Of a stretch of DNA of 60,000 nt, positions 24,154 to 37,165 are shown piece by piece. The stretch is from Membranipora membranacea (taxonomy: Eukaryota > Bryozoa > Gymnolaemata > Cheilostomatida > Membraniporidae). How positions within the stretch are numbered: position 1 is the stretch's first letter; every line of letters begins with the position of its first letter. The notes under the pieces were generated by a model, which did no database searches, was not told where the DNA came from, and was given only the letters and a program-made list of their open reading frames with translations. The translations under genes and the position numbers were made by a program. Location of the stretch: the NCBI GenBank assembly GCA_914767715.1, contig OU612065.1, positions 38,752,001-38,812,000 on the forward strand, written 5' to 3'.

Positions 24154-26343
24154 ATGGAGCCAAATAAGCTAAGAAGTCTGATGCCGCTGATGGTACTGAT
24201 CATAGGAATCAATGGTGGTGAGTTTTTCTTGCACTAAAGTTTATTGGACAGATTCAAGAAACTTAATTATGCGCTGTTATCTTTAGTTTTTTTATCTTAC
24301 AACTTTCATGTATTATTGTCAATTTTTAATTTACAGCAACATATTACATGGACACACCACAAGCATGCAGTGGTCAGACAATCAATGTCAGCTACAGGGA
24401 GAAAATTACAATCAGGGCAAAAGGAGGTGCCCCATCTTTTGATAGCAGCACCTGTATTCTCACACTCCGATCCCTTAGTTCTGGATTCACACTTGACTTT
24501 GATAAAGGATATATAAATGACTGTGGAGTAAATCTGTCACTCCGCTCTGGCTCCAGCAGTGTCTCACCCGCTTTTGTGAGTATAAGTTTCATTTAATTCT
24601 CAAAACTTTTAATGCTTTCCTCAACTGTTGGGTAATAAGAACAGTTTAGGTTTGTGCAAGTTGTATGTTCTGATGTTCACCGACGACTCGAGTCTGGTAT
24701 GCTCGATCTAACTCATTTCATTTCCTTGAATTCATTTGCAGCAAACTTACTCGTGTAACAACGGATTTATACGTTACGATCAGTATCGCACAGAAAAATA
24801 CATTACGCTGGTACTGACAAGAAGCAGCTTCATCAGTAAAAACTATGACTATGAGCTCGATGTCACTGGTGAGTGATAATGTTCAACTCTGGACAGACTG
24901 GTATGAAACTACGGCCTGCGACTTAATGAGAATTACTTAAATTCTACAGCATTGTGGATTGAAATTTCTGACTCAACTACTGGAACTGGTAAAAAAGCAA
25001 GCTCTTATCATCCTTCGAAAACCAAACTTCCAATTTGTTTGATATTTGGTGATTGCCGTAGAAGGCACGTTATGAACAGTATTTATTTTTGTATGTCATA
25101 TAAATACAGAAAATATATAATGTCATTTTGTGGATTAAAAATTAAGGCAGATATGTCAGGCGTATGAAGTTTGTTTATTGTCTAAATTCTAATATCCATC
25201 CTGTGATTGGTTGTGTTGGTTGGTTGTGATAGGTTGATAGCATGGAATGTAAGGCACATAAATGGAAAAAAATAAATAAAAGGAGTTTGAGCTGCATTAG
25301 TTGAAAAATCGCATATAAAATTCAAAAGAACGTATTTTGTCTTCGGTTATTCTACATTTGGATGGCCTAGAGGTGTAGAACAAGATTGCTGGTGCAGTGT
25401 GAAAGTGATGATATAAGTTTTATAAAATTCACCCGTTACCAGAGGCAACAATATTGTCTTATGTAAGTGAGCATTCGTTTTTATCCATATTTGATACTGG
25501 ATGCTTCAATAAACTAAACTGAACTAGTGTGCGTTTAGGCAGCCTTAAAAAGATGAAGACACTTTTTCCCAATATCTGCCAAACTAAAAAATAGTTCACA
25601 TGGTTTTATGTATACAGGGCGTTCCTCTTACATCTCATCCTCGTCAGACAACAATGGTATGTTTTACACATGGGGATGGAATCACCTCGGGACAGGGGTT
25701 CTCGCCTCCATAATCATATCGATAATAGTAAGCATACTACTGTGTATATTTATACCAGTGTGTATATGCTGCTGTGTAAGGAAAAGGCGAGACCGAGTGA
25801 GTGATAGGCCTGTCTACTACACATCAGGTAAATGAAATATCTAACTAATGTACTCAACTCACTTCAAACCCTTCCAAACAAATGAGTTAATCAAACATAT
25901 AATTGCACTATTGAGCACCATGTATAAAGTATTTTATGATACTGATACGGGCATTTGGTTACCTTTACTACAATACAAATAATGAATATGGATAACATCA
26001 TAGTGATTAACATTTCAGTGCTGCTTCTCACATCACCTTGGTTACGAGGAACTGTAAATTTGATAGCTGAGTAATAATTTATAAATAAGATTGGCAACCA
26101 GTACAATGGCCGCCCATCAAACTCAGTGTAGTGCACAAGCCACTGTCTGGGCAAGCCATTTCAATGCAATTAACATGAATTTTGCTGTTGGTCGTTGAGT
26201 TACATACACATATATCTGTAGCTGTAGCTAGTACCTACTCTACCATACATACTTTTGTTTTAATAATTGCAGCACCACCACCCTCAGAGTATGCAGTACA
26301 GTCTGGGACATATTACGGAAGACCAGCGTACCTCAAACAATAA
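24154..26343 (+). CDS. CUB-like type-I membrane protein, divergent third paralogue
   Basis: Exons 24154-24217, 24337-24575, 24742-24868, 25618-25827 and 26273-26343 give 236 residues, with intron phases 1, 0, 1, 1 identical to copy 2. The signal peptide is hydrophobic at LMPLMVLIIGING. The ectodomain has cysteines spaced C-x28-C-x22-C, with ILTLRSLSSGFTLDF after the second Cys, which is CUB-like; sequons are NVS and NLS. The membrane helix is at about 165-185 (LASIIISIIVSILLCIFIPV after a GTGV turn), then a CICCCVRKRRDR juxtamembrane basic/Cys segment. The short tail contains PPPSEY and TYYGRPAY. Sequence identity to copy 2 is low, so exon structure and cysteine spacing are the main evidence for common descent. 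Function is unknown. Confidence 0.8.
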
Positions 26344-27968
26344 TCATAACAAAACACAACTATAAGAAACGTTCAGTATGTAGAATCCTACACCAGGTTT
26401 GAATGTGCTTTCATATACACATCACACATCTGATGATAATGTTGACAATACTGCATCACACAAGCGCTCTGTAACAGTTTCTGCTGCCATCATCTAGTCA
26501 TGACGGTGACGCTGTGCTCACCTCTGAGGTTCTAGCCGCTCAGTATGTTTAGACTGTGGGTAGTCTAAGTACTCAGACTCCAAGGCGCAGGGAGTTACTT
26601 GCGCAAGCTATCAAACTCCTCTCCCCGGAGTTTGATAGCTTGCGCAAGTAACTCCCTGCGCCTTGGAGTCTGAGCACTTAGACTAGACTGTGGGCTATAA
26701 TAATATTATATCATTAATACCAAGTCCATGGTTCAATGTCATTGATGGCGAATCAAAGAAAATCCTTTCAGCTACAGGCTCCGCCGCCTTCACTGCTTAT
26801 GAGCGTTATCTTGACCAGATAGGTGCAATCAAAACTAGATAATTGTTAGAAGGTAACTGGTTACTCATAATGTTATAATGTTCCATCCAATCTGGTAACT
26901 TGGCAGTATATTCACAGATAAATTGTATCAATCGTACTTTGTTGACCTATGATCTTACACTATACATATATTTAATAGTTACTTTAGATTTTAGGCCTTC
27001 ATTTACATTACACTTAATTAGTTTTAACATAATATTGCTTCGCACATCCTTATATTGATGCAATAATGTGCATAAGATATTTTTTATATCTGCCATTTTT
27101 CTATTCAAAGCTACTAAATTTGTACCGCAGTCAGTTTTTCCTATGTCAAACAACTTTTATACAAAGCTCAGATTATTTTCCAATATATATTTGAATGCTG
27201 CATGGTGTAATTGAGTTAACATCAGTTTTCAACCAGGAGGGAGTTTGGACCTTAAATCCCTCCTGGTCAAACTATATACATAATTTGTCATTTGTGTCCC
27301 CTTTTTATCAGAGAGGACGACTACATTTTGGGTACACCAACCTCACACCCTGCTTGTCATGACACATCACAGTATGTGAGTAAACTGTCTCAATCAGGAG
27401 GGTGAGTAATTAATATAGATCTTCTTCTTAGACCGTGGTGTTCTGCAGTCCCAGAATGAGTGTAGTTTTACTTGTTTTTGTCAGAGCTGACAGATGGGTA
27501 ACTTGCCGTATCGAACATGGTCACATGTACTATAAGTACATACACAGCAGATATTTATTCAAAATATCTAACCATTATAAGAATATGGGATGCAGATGAG
27601 ATAAAAGACTTAGATGAAAGCCAATTTAAAAAAAAAATTATAAAAAAATCATTGAAGACAATTGATTTAAAAAAATGACTGGCCCTGTTGATGCAACTTT
27701 GATACGGCGTATAAATGCTGAGCATTGACATAACAAACTTCTTTACGTATCTGTTGAAATGGTGATATCAAATAAGCTGGTGTAATAACAACTACATCTT
27801 AGAACTATTATTGGATGTGTGGAGTTGTGATTCAATCTAAGCTAATGTTTGTGGCATGGTAGACAAATTGAGTGGAAGCAAAAGCGATTTGGCAGATCAT
27901 AGCACATTAAGCACCGCATAATTACATTGCATTGTATAGAGCAGCTTTAAATTGTACAAGTACATATC
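26344..27968. other. Convergent spacer between the receptor array and PIGO
   Basis: This holds the 3' flanks of both genes. It contains a MITE at 26562-26684 and a short inverted repeat (11-bp arms ACCAGGAGGGA at 27232-27242 and its complement at 27257-27267). Nothing else was recognised. Confidence 0.55.
26562..26684. mobile_element. Fold-back MITE, copy 1 of an AGTCTAAGT-ended family
   Basis: Two 58-bp arms (26562-26619 and 26627-26684) are reverse complements with one evident mismatch, separated by a 7-bp loop TCTCCCC. The termini read AGTCTAAGTRCTCAG. The same 15-bp terminus bounds an element at 42285-42396 with a different interior. Confidence 0.8.
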
Positions 27969-30900
27969 TTAGTCTGCATGCGGAAGTTCTAATTTAGATA
28001 TATAGATTTTAACCAGCTGGCTTATCCTTAAAAACATCAGATAAGTTATCATACAAATGATGCTCACAAAAATGAGAGAAGCACCTTCGTATATAAACGC
28101 AGGAGCGAAGATCTTCCATACCATCAGATGTCTTCTCAGTATAAATGCGGCACACAGAGCAGAAAATGTCTGAAATAAAAACAGATCAATGTGAAACAAT
28201 GATGTAATGACTCTACTGTTGAGTGAACGGAATGCTTTTTACTCAGTTATATATTTTTATCACATTTTTTGTATGTGTGATTCGTAGACTAAATGTTAAG
28301 TTTTTATTCATTATTAAGATGATGTGCACACACACCGATTGGCTTCATTGTAGACTTATATTTACAAAGTATAGATACACACTGGGGAACAACATCATTC
28401 TGGTGAAAAACGTATATGGAGTTAAGACAGCTGATTTCGGTCAGTTCAGACTTGCTCTCTACTCAGTGTAGAATGGAAAGGATATATGTACATGATAATA
28501 TCTACTAAATGCATCAACAGAGGACGTTGGGTTTTTATGGGTACACAAATTCTCTTTCAGCACCTTATTATTTGTAGCCAAACCAGAAAATTACTCTCCT
28601 AGCAGATCAAAAAACTGGCAAGGACATACCTTGACAAGATGAGCAGTGAGGTAGATATACACAAACTGTTTTAGTCTGTCCTCAGCCAGTTCCTGATGCT
28701 GAGCTATTCTGACCTCTCCGATGCCGGTCAGTGACCTCTCGGCTGAGAGGCGGAGACTTTGATAAAATGATTGACAGCTCTCTGATACTATCACAAACAT
28801 TGGGAGTAAGAGAGTGAAAATCAGCTGACTCGAGAATGTACTGGTGAATAGGAGTATCTGAAAAAAGAAGATTTATGGTGTATGAAAATTGGTCTGTGAA
28901 TCTTCAATCACAGTTAAAAATGTAAAACTTGAAAGATATATCTATATATTTTCACATCAAACATTTCCAATATTTTCGTCACGTCAAAAAAATGCAAAAA
29001 TAAATAAAATGATAAATATTTTGAGACCTTCTTTCAATTTTAAATAATTATTATGCCTGATTATCTTTCTTCAATTTTTATACACATAAAGGTGGTCTAA
29101 TCTATTTAGGTATATGAAGAGCAAAGAATATCAGTTTTTCTGAAGTCTGCTTTTCATTTACAAACACATCAAAATTAAACATGGTTGTGGGAAATACTAT
29201 AAGCTAACTTACTGCTGGAATAACATGGTTGTGGGAAATACTATAAGCTAACTTACTGCTGGAATAACATGGTTGCCATGATCTTGAGCGAAGCCGTGGA
29301 ATGCTGCGTCCCATCTTATGTTGGTGATTGTTGGTTGCTGACCAGAGCAGTAAAAATAATATTTTGATAGTAAATACCATCCGACAGCTGTAGAAATACT
29401 GACACTGTCACCTATGAAAATAATTAATAACATAAACAGCGGGCATTATATGCATAACAATGAGTCAAAGTGGAGACACAATTCTCATCACAAGGAATCT
29501 TTCAATATTATGACAGCAAATCAAATTGTATATTAACTCCAGGACACAAAACCTGAATTTGGACCAATAATGATCAAGTACCCGCAAATTGTATTGAAAA
29601 AATTCCTTCAGTCAAACAAACATGAATTCCTTGTTAAATCATGTCAAAAAGTAAGTTGAAGAAATTTTGCAATTAATTTGGCTGTTTCAAAAACTGATGA
29701 AACAATAACTTCTGCCATAATAGGACAGGCACTGAAACCAACTATGTGATGTGACTGAGGGTATCAAATTATCTCACCTGTTAAGTTGGCAGATCTAAGT
29801 TTATGGAGATCGAGGTAGATGATGGCGGCGATGAATAAGGCACACTGGGACATGCTCATACCGTCCCCACTTATCATCATAAGATACAAGGCTACGGCAG
29901 TAGCTAAGACTAGATAAGATGAGCTATACACAGAACTCAATCCATATACCAGAGGTCGCGACCCCTCAGTTTCAGGACTGGACATTTGGTCTTTCATAAA
30001 TTGGTACATTGAAGGTATAGAGTTTCCATTGATGGCAGTCTTTTTCCTCTCACTCATATATATAGCTAGAGGAGATATAACCATGGTAGAGATACCACTC
30101 AGTAGTAATATGTAGACCAACCGAGCGAAAATAGTCCTTTGCAGAGCTGACAGCAGAGCAGATGAACTTATTGCCCAGTGGATTGAGATGAACAAGGCCA
30201 TAGTTGGTAGTCCATAATTAGTAAAAAGAGTAAATGCTGAGTATCCATTGAGGTTTCCTCGAATCCTTAACACAGTGCTGATCACAATGACTGGTATGAT
30301 TAAACTTGGAATGGACATCATCCAGAATCTCATATTTTTGTAGGACGACAGATCTTGTGATAAACTAGACAGCGGTTTAAGTAGCAGAGTAGGCTCACAC
30401 CATGATTGCTCTTCTCTGCATGCTCTGAACACCTGCGATGCAGTAATTACTACAGTGATGACTAGAAGTAGATAGGTGGAGGGAAGCTTGAGCATACTTA
30501 TTATGTAAGTCTGCGGTAAGTTCTTCTCTTTAGTTTTAATATGCTGCTGCCGGAGCCTAATGATGATATCAGATACACAGTTCACAGCGATCACGGACTG
30601 CACCAGGAAAAATGTGATTCTATCCTCGTTGATGAGCATACTGTTAGAGAGGGATCCAAGGCAGAGTAAGAACAGACAGAGAAGTGATATACAGTCACAT
30701 GACGAGATATTCCTCAGTTTGGCCTTGACAGAAGAGCAGTAGACTAGTACAAGAAGTGATGAGAATATCATTATAATCAGACTATATAAGGCAGGCACTG
30801 CTAGGTAACACAGTGTCAGAGATATACCTGTCAGGAGCACCTGGCATACCATTGACGATGTGTTTGTGGAGATGATTAGTCCTGCTATGATGGATATTTG

Positions 30901-33339
30901 AAGCATGATACAGAAGAGAACATGCAGTGTGCCGACGGTCATAAGGTTATTGTCAAACTTTGCCCATACATTGCGACACATGGACTTTGCCTTTCTCATG
31001 TACTCCATGTATTTGTCTTGATGACGCTTTGTATCAGCGACATTAAAAGAGTATGCGGTATGAAGATTCCTCTCCATTTCTTTGAGTACGGCTAGGTCTG
31101 GCTTTGGTAAATCATTTGACACCTAAAATTAAAATCAATAACAAATGTAATGTTATCAACATTTATATGGCATGTTCCCCTCACTAATTTAGAGTTGGAG
31201 ATACATTCCGATATTCAAAGGCGACCTCTCAAATCAAACAATCACATCAACAAAGGTGAGCACGTAAAACAATAAGGATAATAAATTAATGATATGCCAT
31301 ATTTTTCAAATATGTTTGACATGGGCTTATTGTTTAACCAGATAACAATTATTTGTGGAAATGAACTTCTTAGATGGACTCATTTTGATAATTAAGGTTG
31401 TGTACGCACTGACTTACCTGGTTATAATGTTTGAGGTAGTTTGATATCTGATGTTGATTGACTTGTAAGGCTTGTATGAGTGACTCATCGGGTAGGAGTG
31501 ACTTAGTGTTGTATAGTACATGTGGTATTAGGGAGCCTAGATTAGAGTAAGGAATCGGTATACCCAGCAGGAGAGATAGTGTGGGGACCAGGTCAATCTG
31601 TGATACCTCATCTATATCCTGTAGTTAGTAATTTTATAAATCAATATATTGACTTTTTCATAAATATATGACTGAACAGATGATCATGTGGACTTTTGAA
31701 CTTGGAATCATTTGGTTTCTAACAATACTCTAGAAAGCTTTGTATCATTGGCACCAGTTAGATGGAGCAGATCTAGCAAAATTTACTCACAACTATTCTG
31801 GAACCAACACAAAGATTTTTAGGGACAGAAAAACCTTCATAGAGTTGACATAAGGGAGCCCTACAAATAGCAACACTATTACTAATTTTTACCATAAAGT
31901 ATAAATATAAACTTAAAACGGATACCTGTTTGGATTTCCACACCCCTTGACGTTTAGTGTGAAGTACGAGAGCAGCGTTAATCTCAGAGTCACTGTCACC
32001 TCCGTGATCACCAGTCCTTGTCATACCGTGATCACCTAGTATAACCAATAATGTGTCATTGTCCATCGCCTCTACTACTGATCTAAAATGGCAAACATGA
32101 AACTAAAAGAAAGCAGTCAAGGTCTACCAGCTTGCAATGCATTCTGAAAACGCATACATCATTCAAATTTGCAATTGTTTATTCAAGGATAGACCAACTC
32201 TGCATCACGCATATGTGTTATTTTGCTTAAAAATGAGGCGTGGTGGTTGAAACACACGCAAAGTTGTCCATGATGAATTAATCCTGAAGCCTATCAGAAT
32301 GAGCACATGCTGTAATACCTGATGACTTGATCCATTTCTGTAAGTTTATCTGTCATGGCCTGATGGTCTGGTCCATATCTGTGTCCGCAGTGATCTACTC
32401 CAAGGAAGTGCCCAATCACAACCGACCAATCATCTTTGGCGATTTCAGGCAACAGATGTTTCTTTACTCCATTATCGACAGTGTGTAAGTCCTTGACATT
32501 GAATGATGGATATGGATAACTTCTGGTAAACCTGAAAATTCACCCAATGAATAATTCTTCTTTATCCAAGGTGATTAACTTCTACCAGTACTAGCAACTC
32601 TCAAGTATTGCTAGTCTCAAACATTAAAGGTGTGTGTAATAATAAAAATGGTAATAAGACGAAGGTATCAAATACCTGCCAGGAAACAATCCTTCCCATG
32701 TATCATCTCCCATGAACACTACAGATCTGTTCTTCCTCCTCAACTGGTATATAAGGTTGTCTTCACCAATCTCTGCACTCGCAAAATTTGAACCTGTAAA
32801 CAACAAAAGAGAAAGTCTCTAAATAGATGAACAGACTAAACCTACATTCAAATACCAGGTTAATTTACAAGCCAATTAAACTCTATCTGTCATCTCCATA
32901 TTGGAATCTTGAAAGCATGTAGGCTTGTTTCATGCATCACTGCTTGAGTTAGTCTCAGTTACCAACCTGCATCAACAAACGTAGGTAGACCACCAGTAGT
33001 GAGGCCCTTCAATCTCTGCATAGTAGTAGTGGGAGGGTCGGCGATAAAACGAAACAGAGCAGTCTGCTGCGGATGAGTCCGTAACAACTCAGTGACAGCT
33101 GTCAGCTTATTGTGATAATAAGTGTTGGGACTGTTCTGTGTTTGTACAAAATCATATCTTAGAGCGTCGATAACCAATATTATTGCTTTGCTGTATTCTC
33201 CTTGTCCGACTGCTGCAGACTCGGTTTGATTTGTGATTGCTATGCGAGTTAACAGGAACCCTCTTGTGAATATCAGCAGGCCAACTATAGCAGACAGCAT
33301 CAGAATAAATAAGCTCAAAAGGTTCCTAGACGACCCCAT
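27969..33339 (-). CDS. PIGO: GPI ethanolamine phosphate transferase 3
   Basis: PIGO transfers phosphoethanolamine to the third mannose of the GPI precursor in the ER lumen (with PIGF), providing the group later joined to protein. Exons in transcript order: 33339-32967, 32793-32676, 32531-32319, 32082-31926, 31618-31418, 31122-29778, 29411-29257, 28857-28630, 28169-27969. They give 996 residues (human about 1,089). A signal-anchor lies at residues 8-24. The alkaline-phosphatase-fold catalytic domain shows [10 protein letters not shown] (metal Asp58), [11 protein letters not shown] (nucleophile Thr near 104-106), [18 protein letters not shown] and GDHGM-x4-GDHGG. The C-terminal half is a multi-helix membrane domain, mostly in the 1.35-kb exon 6. 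It ends with the conserved [15 protein letters not shown]. An acceptor AG at 33373-33372 lies 32 nt before the start codon. The exon 7 donor is duplicated. Confidence 0.96.
29178..29275. repeat. 44-bp tandem duplication across PIGO exon 7 donor
   Basis: 29178-29221 and 29222-29265 are identical, and a further 10-bp partial copy follows at 29266-29275. Each unit carries the exon end plus GTAAGT, giving identical donors at 29256-29255 and 29212-29211. Using the distal donor would read through GTA-AGT-TAG and stop. Confidence 0.92.
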
Positions 33340-34308
33340 AGCCTCGCACACTTGCTCAGAATCAACCAAATCTGCAATAGTGGAAACATACACACATGTC
33401 AAGGGCTGATAGAGAAAAATGATGAAGGCATCAAGTTCAAAACGTAATGAACCTAAAAGGTTTGATGTCTATGAATAAATCAGTTTCTCTGAGGGGGGGG
33501 GGGTCGAATTTGAAACTGTCAACGTTTAGGCTGCTGGTTGATTTTCGCTGAGATGAACAAGACCACTGGCATCCAGAAGAATTACTCCGATCGATGGATC
33601 CTGCTTTTTTCGTGTGAAAAATTAGGAATTTTATCTGCCAAATTGGAAGGCCGTGAAGCCGAGGGGTATTGACGAAACATAAGTCTATAGAAATCATGTA
33701 TTTTTTGACCAAATTTCACCAACAAGGAGGGCTATTGGTTTGAGTGGAGTACAAGAAGTAAATAAAATGCAATAAAACCAAGGGGCAACAGTTACTCCTT
33801 GCCAACAAACAATACATTGATTGACATCAATCCCAACAGTGTTTTCAGTACACCAAGCTCAAGGCTGAGTGCTTATCATTTTTGTGCACATTTTTTCTGT
33901 TCCTGTGAATATTGAACCCAAACTGGGGAGTTTTTGGGCAATGAACTCCTGAGTCCATTGCTGGGGTATCTCACTCACAGGTTATACAAAACATGGGAAC
34001 TGTAGCCTAGGTCCCTGAAGCCAGCTGTCTTACAGACATACATCCCTATTAATTCTAATTGTCTTGACAAGCTTTGTCACCACCACCCTACCACAACAAT
34101 GCTTGTAAAGAAAGATTAGGGTGCCTTGGGGCTTGCAAGGTCATTGTTGTACTAAGGTATTGGAGTGAGTAGTATGACACAAACCACTCCCTATTCCTAG
34201 CCACCACCAGGAGTACATGCACTTCATATGTTCCCAATATCTCTGGTTGTAATGCATTTTATTGCAATTACACATCTCTGCTGCAAACAAGCCAGGCTAG
34301 TGTTTTCC

Positions 34309-34342
34309 TAGCCTGTCTTGACAAGCTCATCAAGACAGGCTA
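34309..34342. repeat. Perfect 13-bp inverted repeat
   Basis: TAGCCTGTCTTGA at 34309-34321 pairs with TCAAGACAGGCTA at 34330-34342 across an 8-base loop. It is followed directly by the CTCTA repeat. Confidence 0.8.
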
Positions 34343-34372
34343 CTCTACTACTCTACTCTACTCTACTCTACT
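34341..34372 (+). repeat. Short (CTCTA)n tract
   Basis: About six imperfect units of TACTC, with one 3-base irregularity, directly after the hairpin. Confidence 0.85.
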
Positions 34373-34565
34373 GTAACTGTGTTTTGCTGTGTGTTTGTGT
34401 GATGAGAAAAATGGTTGGGGAAATGGATTTTCAAATATTTTTAATTATGTTATACATGCAGTGGACCAACACACCTATAAGGCCTTAAAAGAGAGCAGAT
34501 AAAGAGTGACATTTTTTGCAAGAAAGCCCTTGGAAAGGTAATGAAACCCTTGAATAAAAAAGAAA

Positions 34566-34573
34566 CCGGAAGT
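34566..34573 (+). promoter_or_regulatory. ETS-family core motif upstream of ENSA
   Basis: CCGGAAGT lies 210 bp before the ENSA start codon, within the region shared with divergent PIGO. It is the same 8-mer as the one found upstream of RAB5IF. Confidence 0.35.
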
Positions 34574-34783
34574 TTATATGGAGGCTGCCATGATTGTAGT
34601 GTAGCAGAGTTTTCTAAGAGTGAATGTGATTGGACAATTAGGTTTTCACAAGAATTCTGATTGGATTATTTATCCACAGTAGAAATTCTAAAGGTTTATT
34701 TTCAGGCAAAAGATTTAGATTTTACAGCTCTCTCACTAAAATTTCCTTACCTTTGTGCTGTTTCATAACTAGAAGACCCCAAA

Positions 34784-37165
34784 ATGTCTGATGAGAACCA
34801 AGAATTCAAAGAGCCCAAAGTGGTAAGTGAATTGCACAAAAAGTGATGAGATTCATGATATGAATACAATAATAAAGACAGTAGAGTAGGCATAACTTAG
34901 CTTAGCTTAGTTTTAAATTTAAATTAATATTCTTGTCACAGACAGTTCTGTTATTTTAGAGACAAACATACACATACTAACTAGCTGAAATTTTGTATTG
35001 ATATTGTATGAGCAATAATATGTATACATGCAATTGCATCACTGATACCCTCCCTGATGATACATACACAAACACAAATCAATATGGTGGATTTTGTGAC
35101 CAGTTGTATCACACAAACCACAGCACAAGCCATGCTGTAGTTGTGCAAGTCCAGACTAGCTCAATAGGCCTGTGAAACTGACCTTGCACATGCATTCTTT
35201 GGTGTTTGCAAGCAATTTACTCATCGAAGGACCTATCCTAGAAAAGTATGCGATGCCTAACACGCAGTCTATACATTTGTCAATTCAGTGTCATCTAATC
35301 TGAATGCTATTAATGTTTCTTAAGCTCCAAAAAAAGTTAAGTATCCAACATTCTGCATCTCATGTCCACTCGGTGTCATTTTTAATCATATAATCCTTAA
35401 ATGAGAGTATGTGTGAAGGATTATGTTATTATTTCAGGGAGGCGATGAGCAGGTATGGTATAGATTGGTACAGTGCTTTCTTGTGTTCCCTCCCATTCTG
35501 AAATTCTGAGTTATTTCACTTATATTGTAGAATTAAGTCTTTTGTTCTTTTATAATCGGATCATAATTGGGTAATTTGTATGCGCTCCAAATCGGTATTC
35601 TGGAATCTTTTCAATTATTGTTGTGTCCTATCCTGAGTTCTACTCACCTAAAGTTGTAATATCTAAACTAAGTGACACTTTGTGTTCTTTGCCCTTTGGA
35701 AAACTGGGAAGATTTCAACAACTGTTGTTTTATGTGAAAATTTGTGTTGTTTTATACTGTTATGCTTTATGGGAGTTAGATTTTACTCCTCATATCACCC
35801 CTTCATGATAAGATTGTTCAGGCTTGACGACTCGATTTCTCCATGAAGTACGGAAATCATCAATCATCACGCTAAAAGTCATTTTGCATGTTGAGACTAA
35901 TTTGGATATGCTTCTTGGAAGTTGCAAATCATGTTTGTTGCCGCAACTATATGTCATACAATTATTTAGCGCATCAGTTAGCGCATACCTTGAGTAAAAG
36001 CTGGGTCTGATGGATGATAATCTATAAATAATTCTGCTGCTCATCGGTGGCTAGGCTGTATGGAAAATCTCTGGTCAGGGTCTCAACACCTCTGCTGCTT
36101 TCTATTTAGACAAAAATAGCGGTACCAGATAAGTTGAAATTATAACCAAATAATTTGATGATTTTACAACACTGACTGACTGTTTGTCTGATTCGAGTTC
36201 TGTTTGACCCCTTTCATACAGATTTCAAATTATTTTGTCTATGCCAGGAACCGAGGATGAGCACAATCATCATGAATGCTTTTACTCTCTTGCCTAATGA
36301 GTATATTTTCATTTTGTGATTGTAGCCTACTGCAAAAGACACAGAAAAGCAACAAGAGGCCATGCTGAAATCTAAGTATCCCAATCTGAACAGAGCTCCT
36401 GGTGGCGGATCAGCTCTCTTACATAAGAGACTCCATAAGGGGGTATGTACTCCAATCATAAACAACTATGTCTGGTAGAAGTGAAATTGAGCCCATGTGC
36501 TCACTTTTCATTTTATGCTGGTATAAAAATTGAGAATAGGCATCATTTTGCTGTTGATATCCTTATAATGCATACTAAGCTTGATTTGTTTTGAGTGGCT
36601 CCCCGCTTTACGTCCCTTAGCAAAAAATTAGGGAGAACAACTCTGCTACTGCCAAAAAGGATGAAACCTCATATACCTGATGTCATTTGAATGTCATGTG
36701 AATTTGAGGCTCTACCTGTAGAATGGTCGATGTTTTGTCATTTTGTATTGGTGAATTTCATTGAAACTCAGAAAGATTGATCTATGACGACGTTTAATGA
36801 ATCTGCTTTTTAAGTTACTGTTAGCGTTCGTATCATAGAAGTGGCACTGGCCCAGTGATTATGATTATGGCCGCTCCATTTTAGGCCAGTGCATTTGTTG
36901 TTATTGCTTGGACCTGATGGTCATGCCTAATCATTCTGTTTTTCAGCAAAAGTTCTTTGACTCGGGAGATTACAACATGACCAAGGACCTGATCACAAAA
37001 GGTCACAAAGGACAAGAACCCATTCTCACACCAACTGAAAAGACACTACTGACAGAATCTACCGGAAACGCAATACCGACGGCTGATTCAGTGCACAAGA
37101 AGAGCACACAGCGTATGAGCAGTCTGGTTGTTGATGAGCCTTCATCTCCTAACAATATCGACTAA
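34784..37165 (+). CDS. ENSA: Endosulfine / ARPP19 family PP2A-B55 inhibitor
   Basis: When phosphorylated by Greatwall (MASTL), this small disordered cytosolic protein inhibits PP2A-B55 and permits mitotic entry. Exons 34784-34822, 35438-35452, 36326-36442 and 36947-37165 give 129 residues, all introns phase 0. The family core is clear: KSKYPNLNRAPGGGSALLHKR followed by KFFDSGDYNM, in which Ser63 is the Greatwall site. The C-terminal QRMSSLVVDE matches the region holding the PKA site in vertebrate ARPP19/ENSA (QRKSSLV), but with Met in place of Lys. Exon 2 is a 15-nt microexon (GGDEQ) and is the least certain part; skipping it keeps the frame. The acceptor TAACTAG ends 11 nt before the ATG. 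Confidence 0.95.

Larger units (their letters stand above)
33340..34783. promoter_or_regulatory. Divergent PIGO / ENSA intergenic region
   Basis: About 1.44 kb lies between the start codons. It includes PIGO 5' UTR sequence (33340-33371) and a G run at about 33493-33502. There is a 13-bp-arm hairpin at 34309-34342, a (CTCTA)n tract and an ETS-like site. No coding exon was recognised; an open frame at 33437-33712 on minus is not convincing. Confidence 0.5.

Noticed and set aside
29248-29433. Open frame starting upstream of PIGO exon 7
   Set aside because: The ATG and first residues are intron sequence; the real exon begins at the acceptor at 29413-29412.
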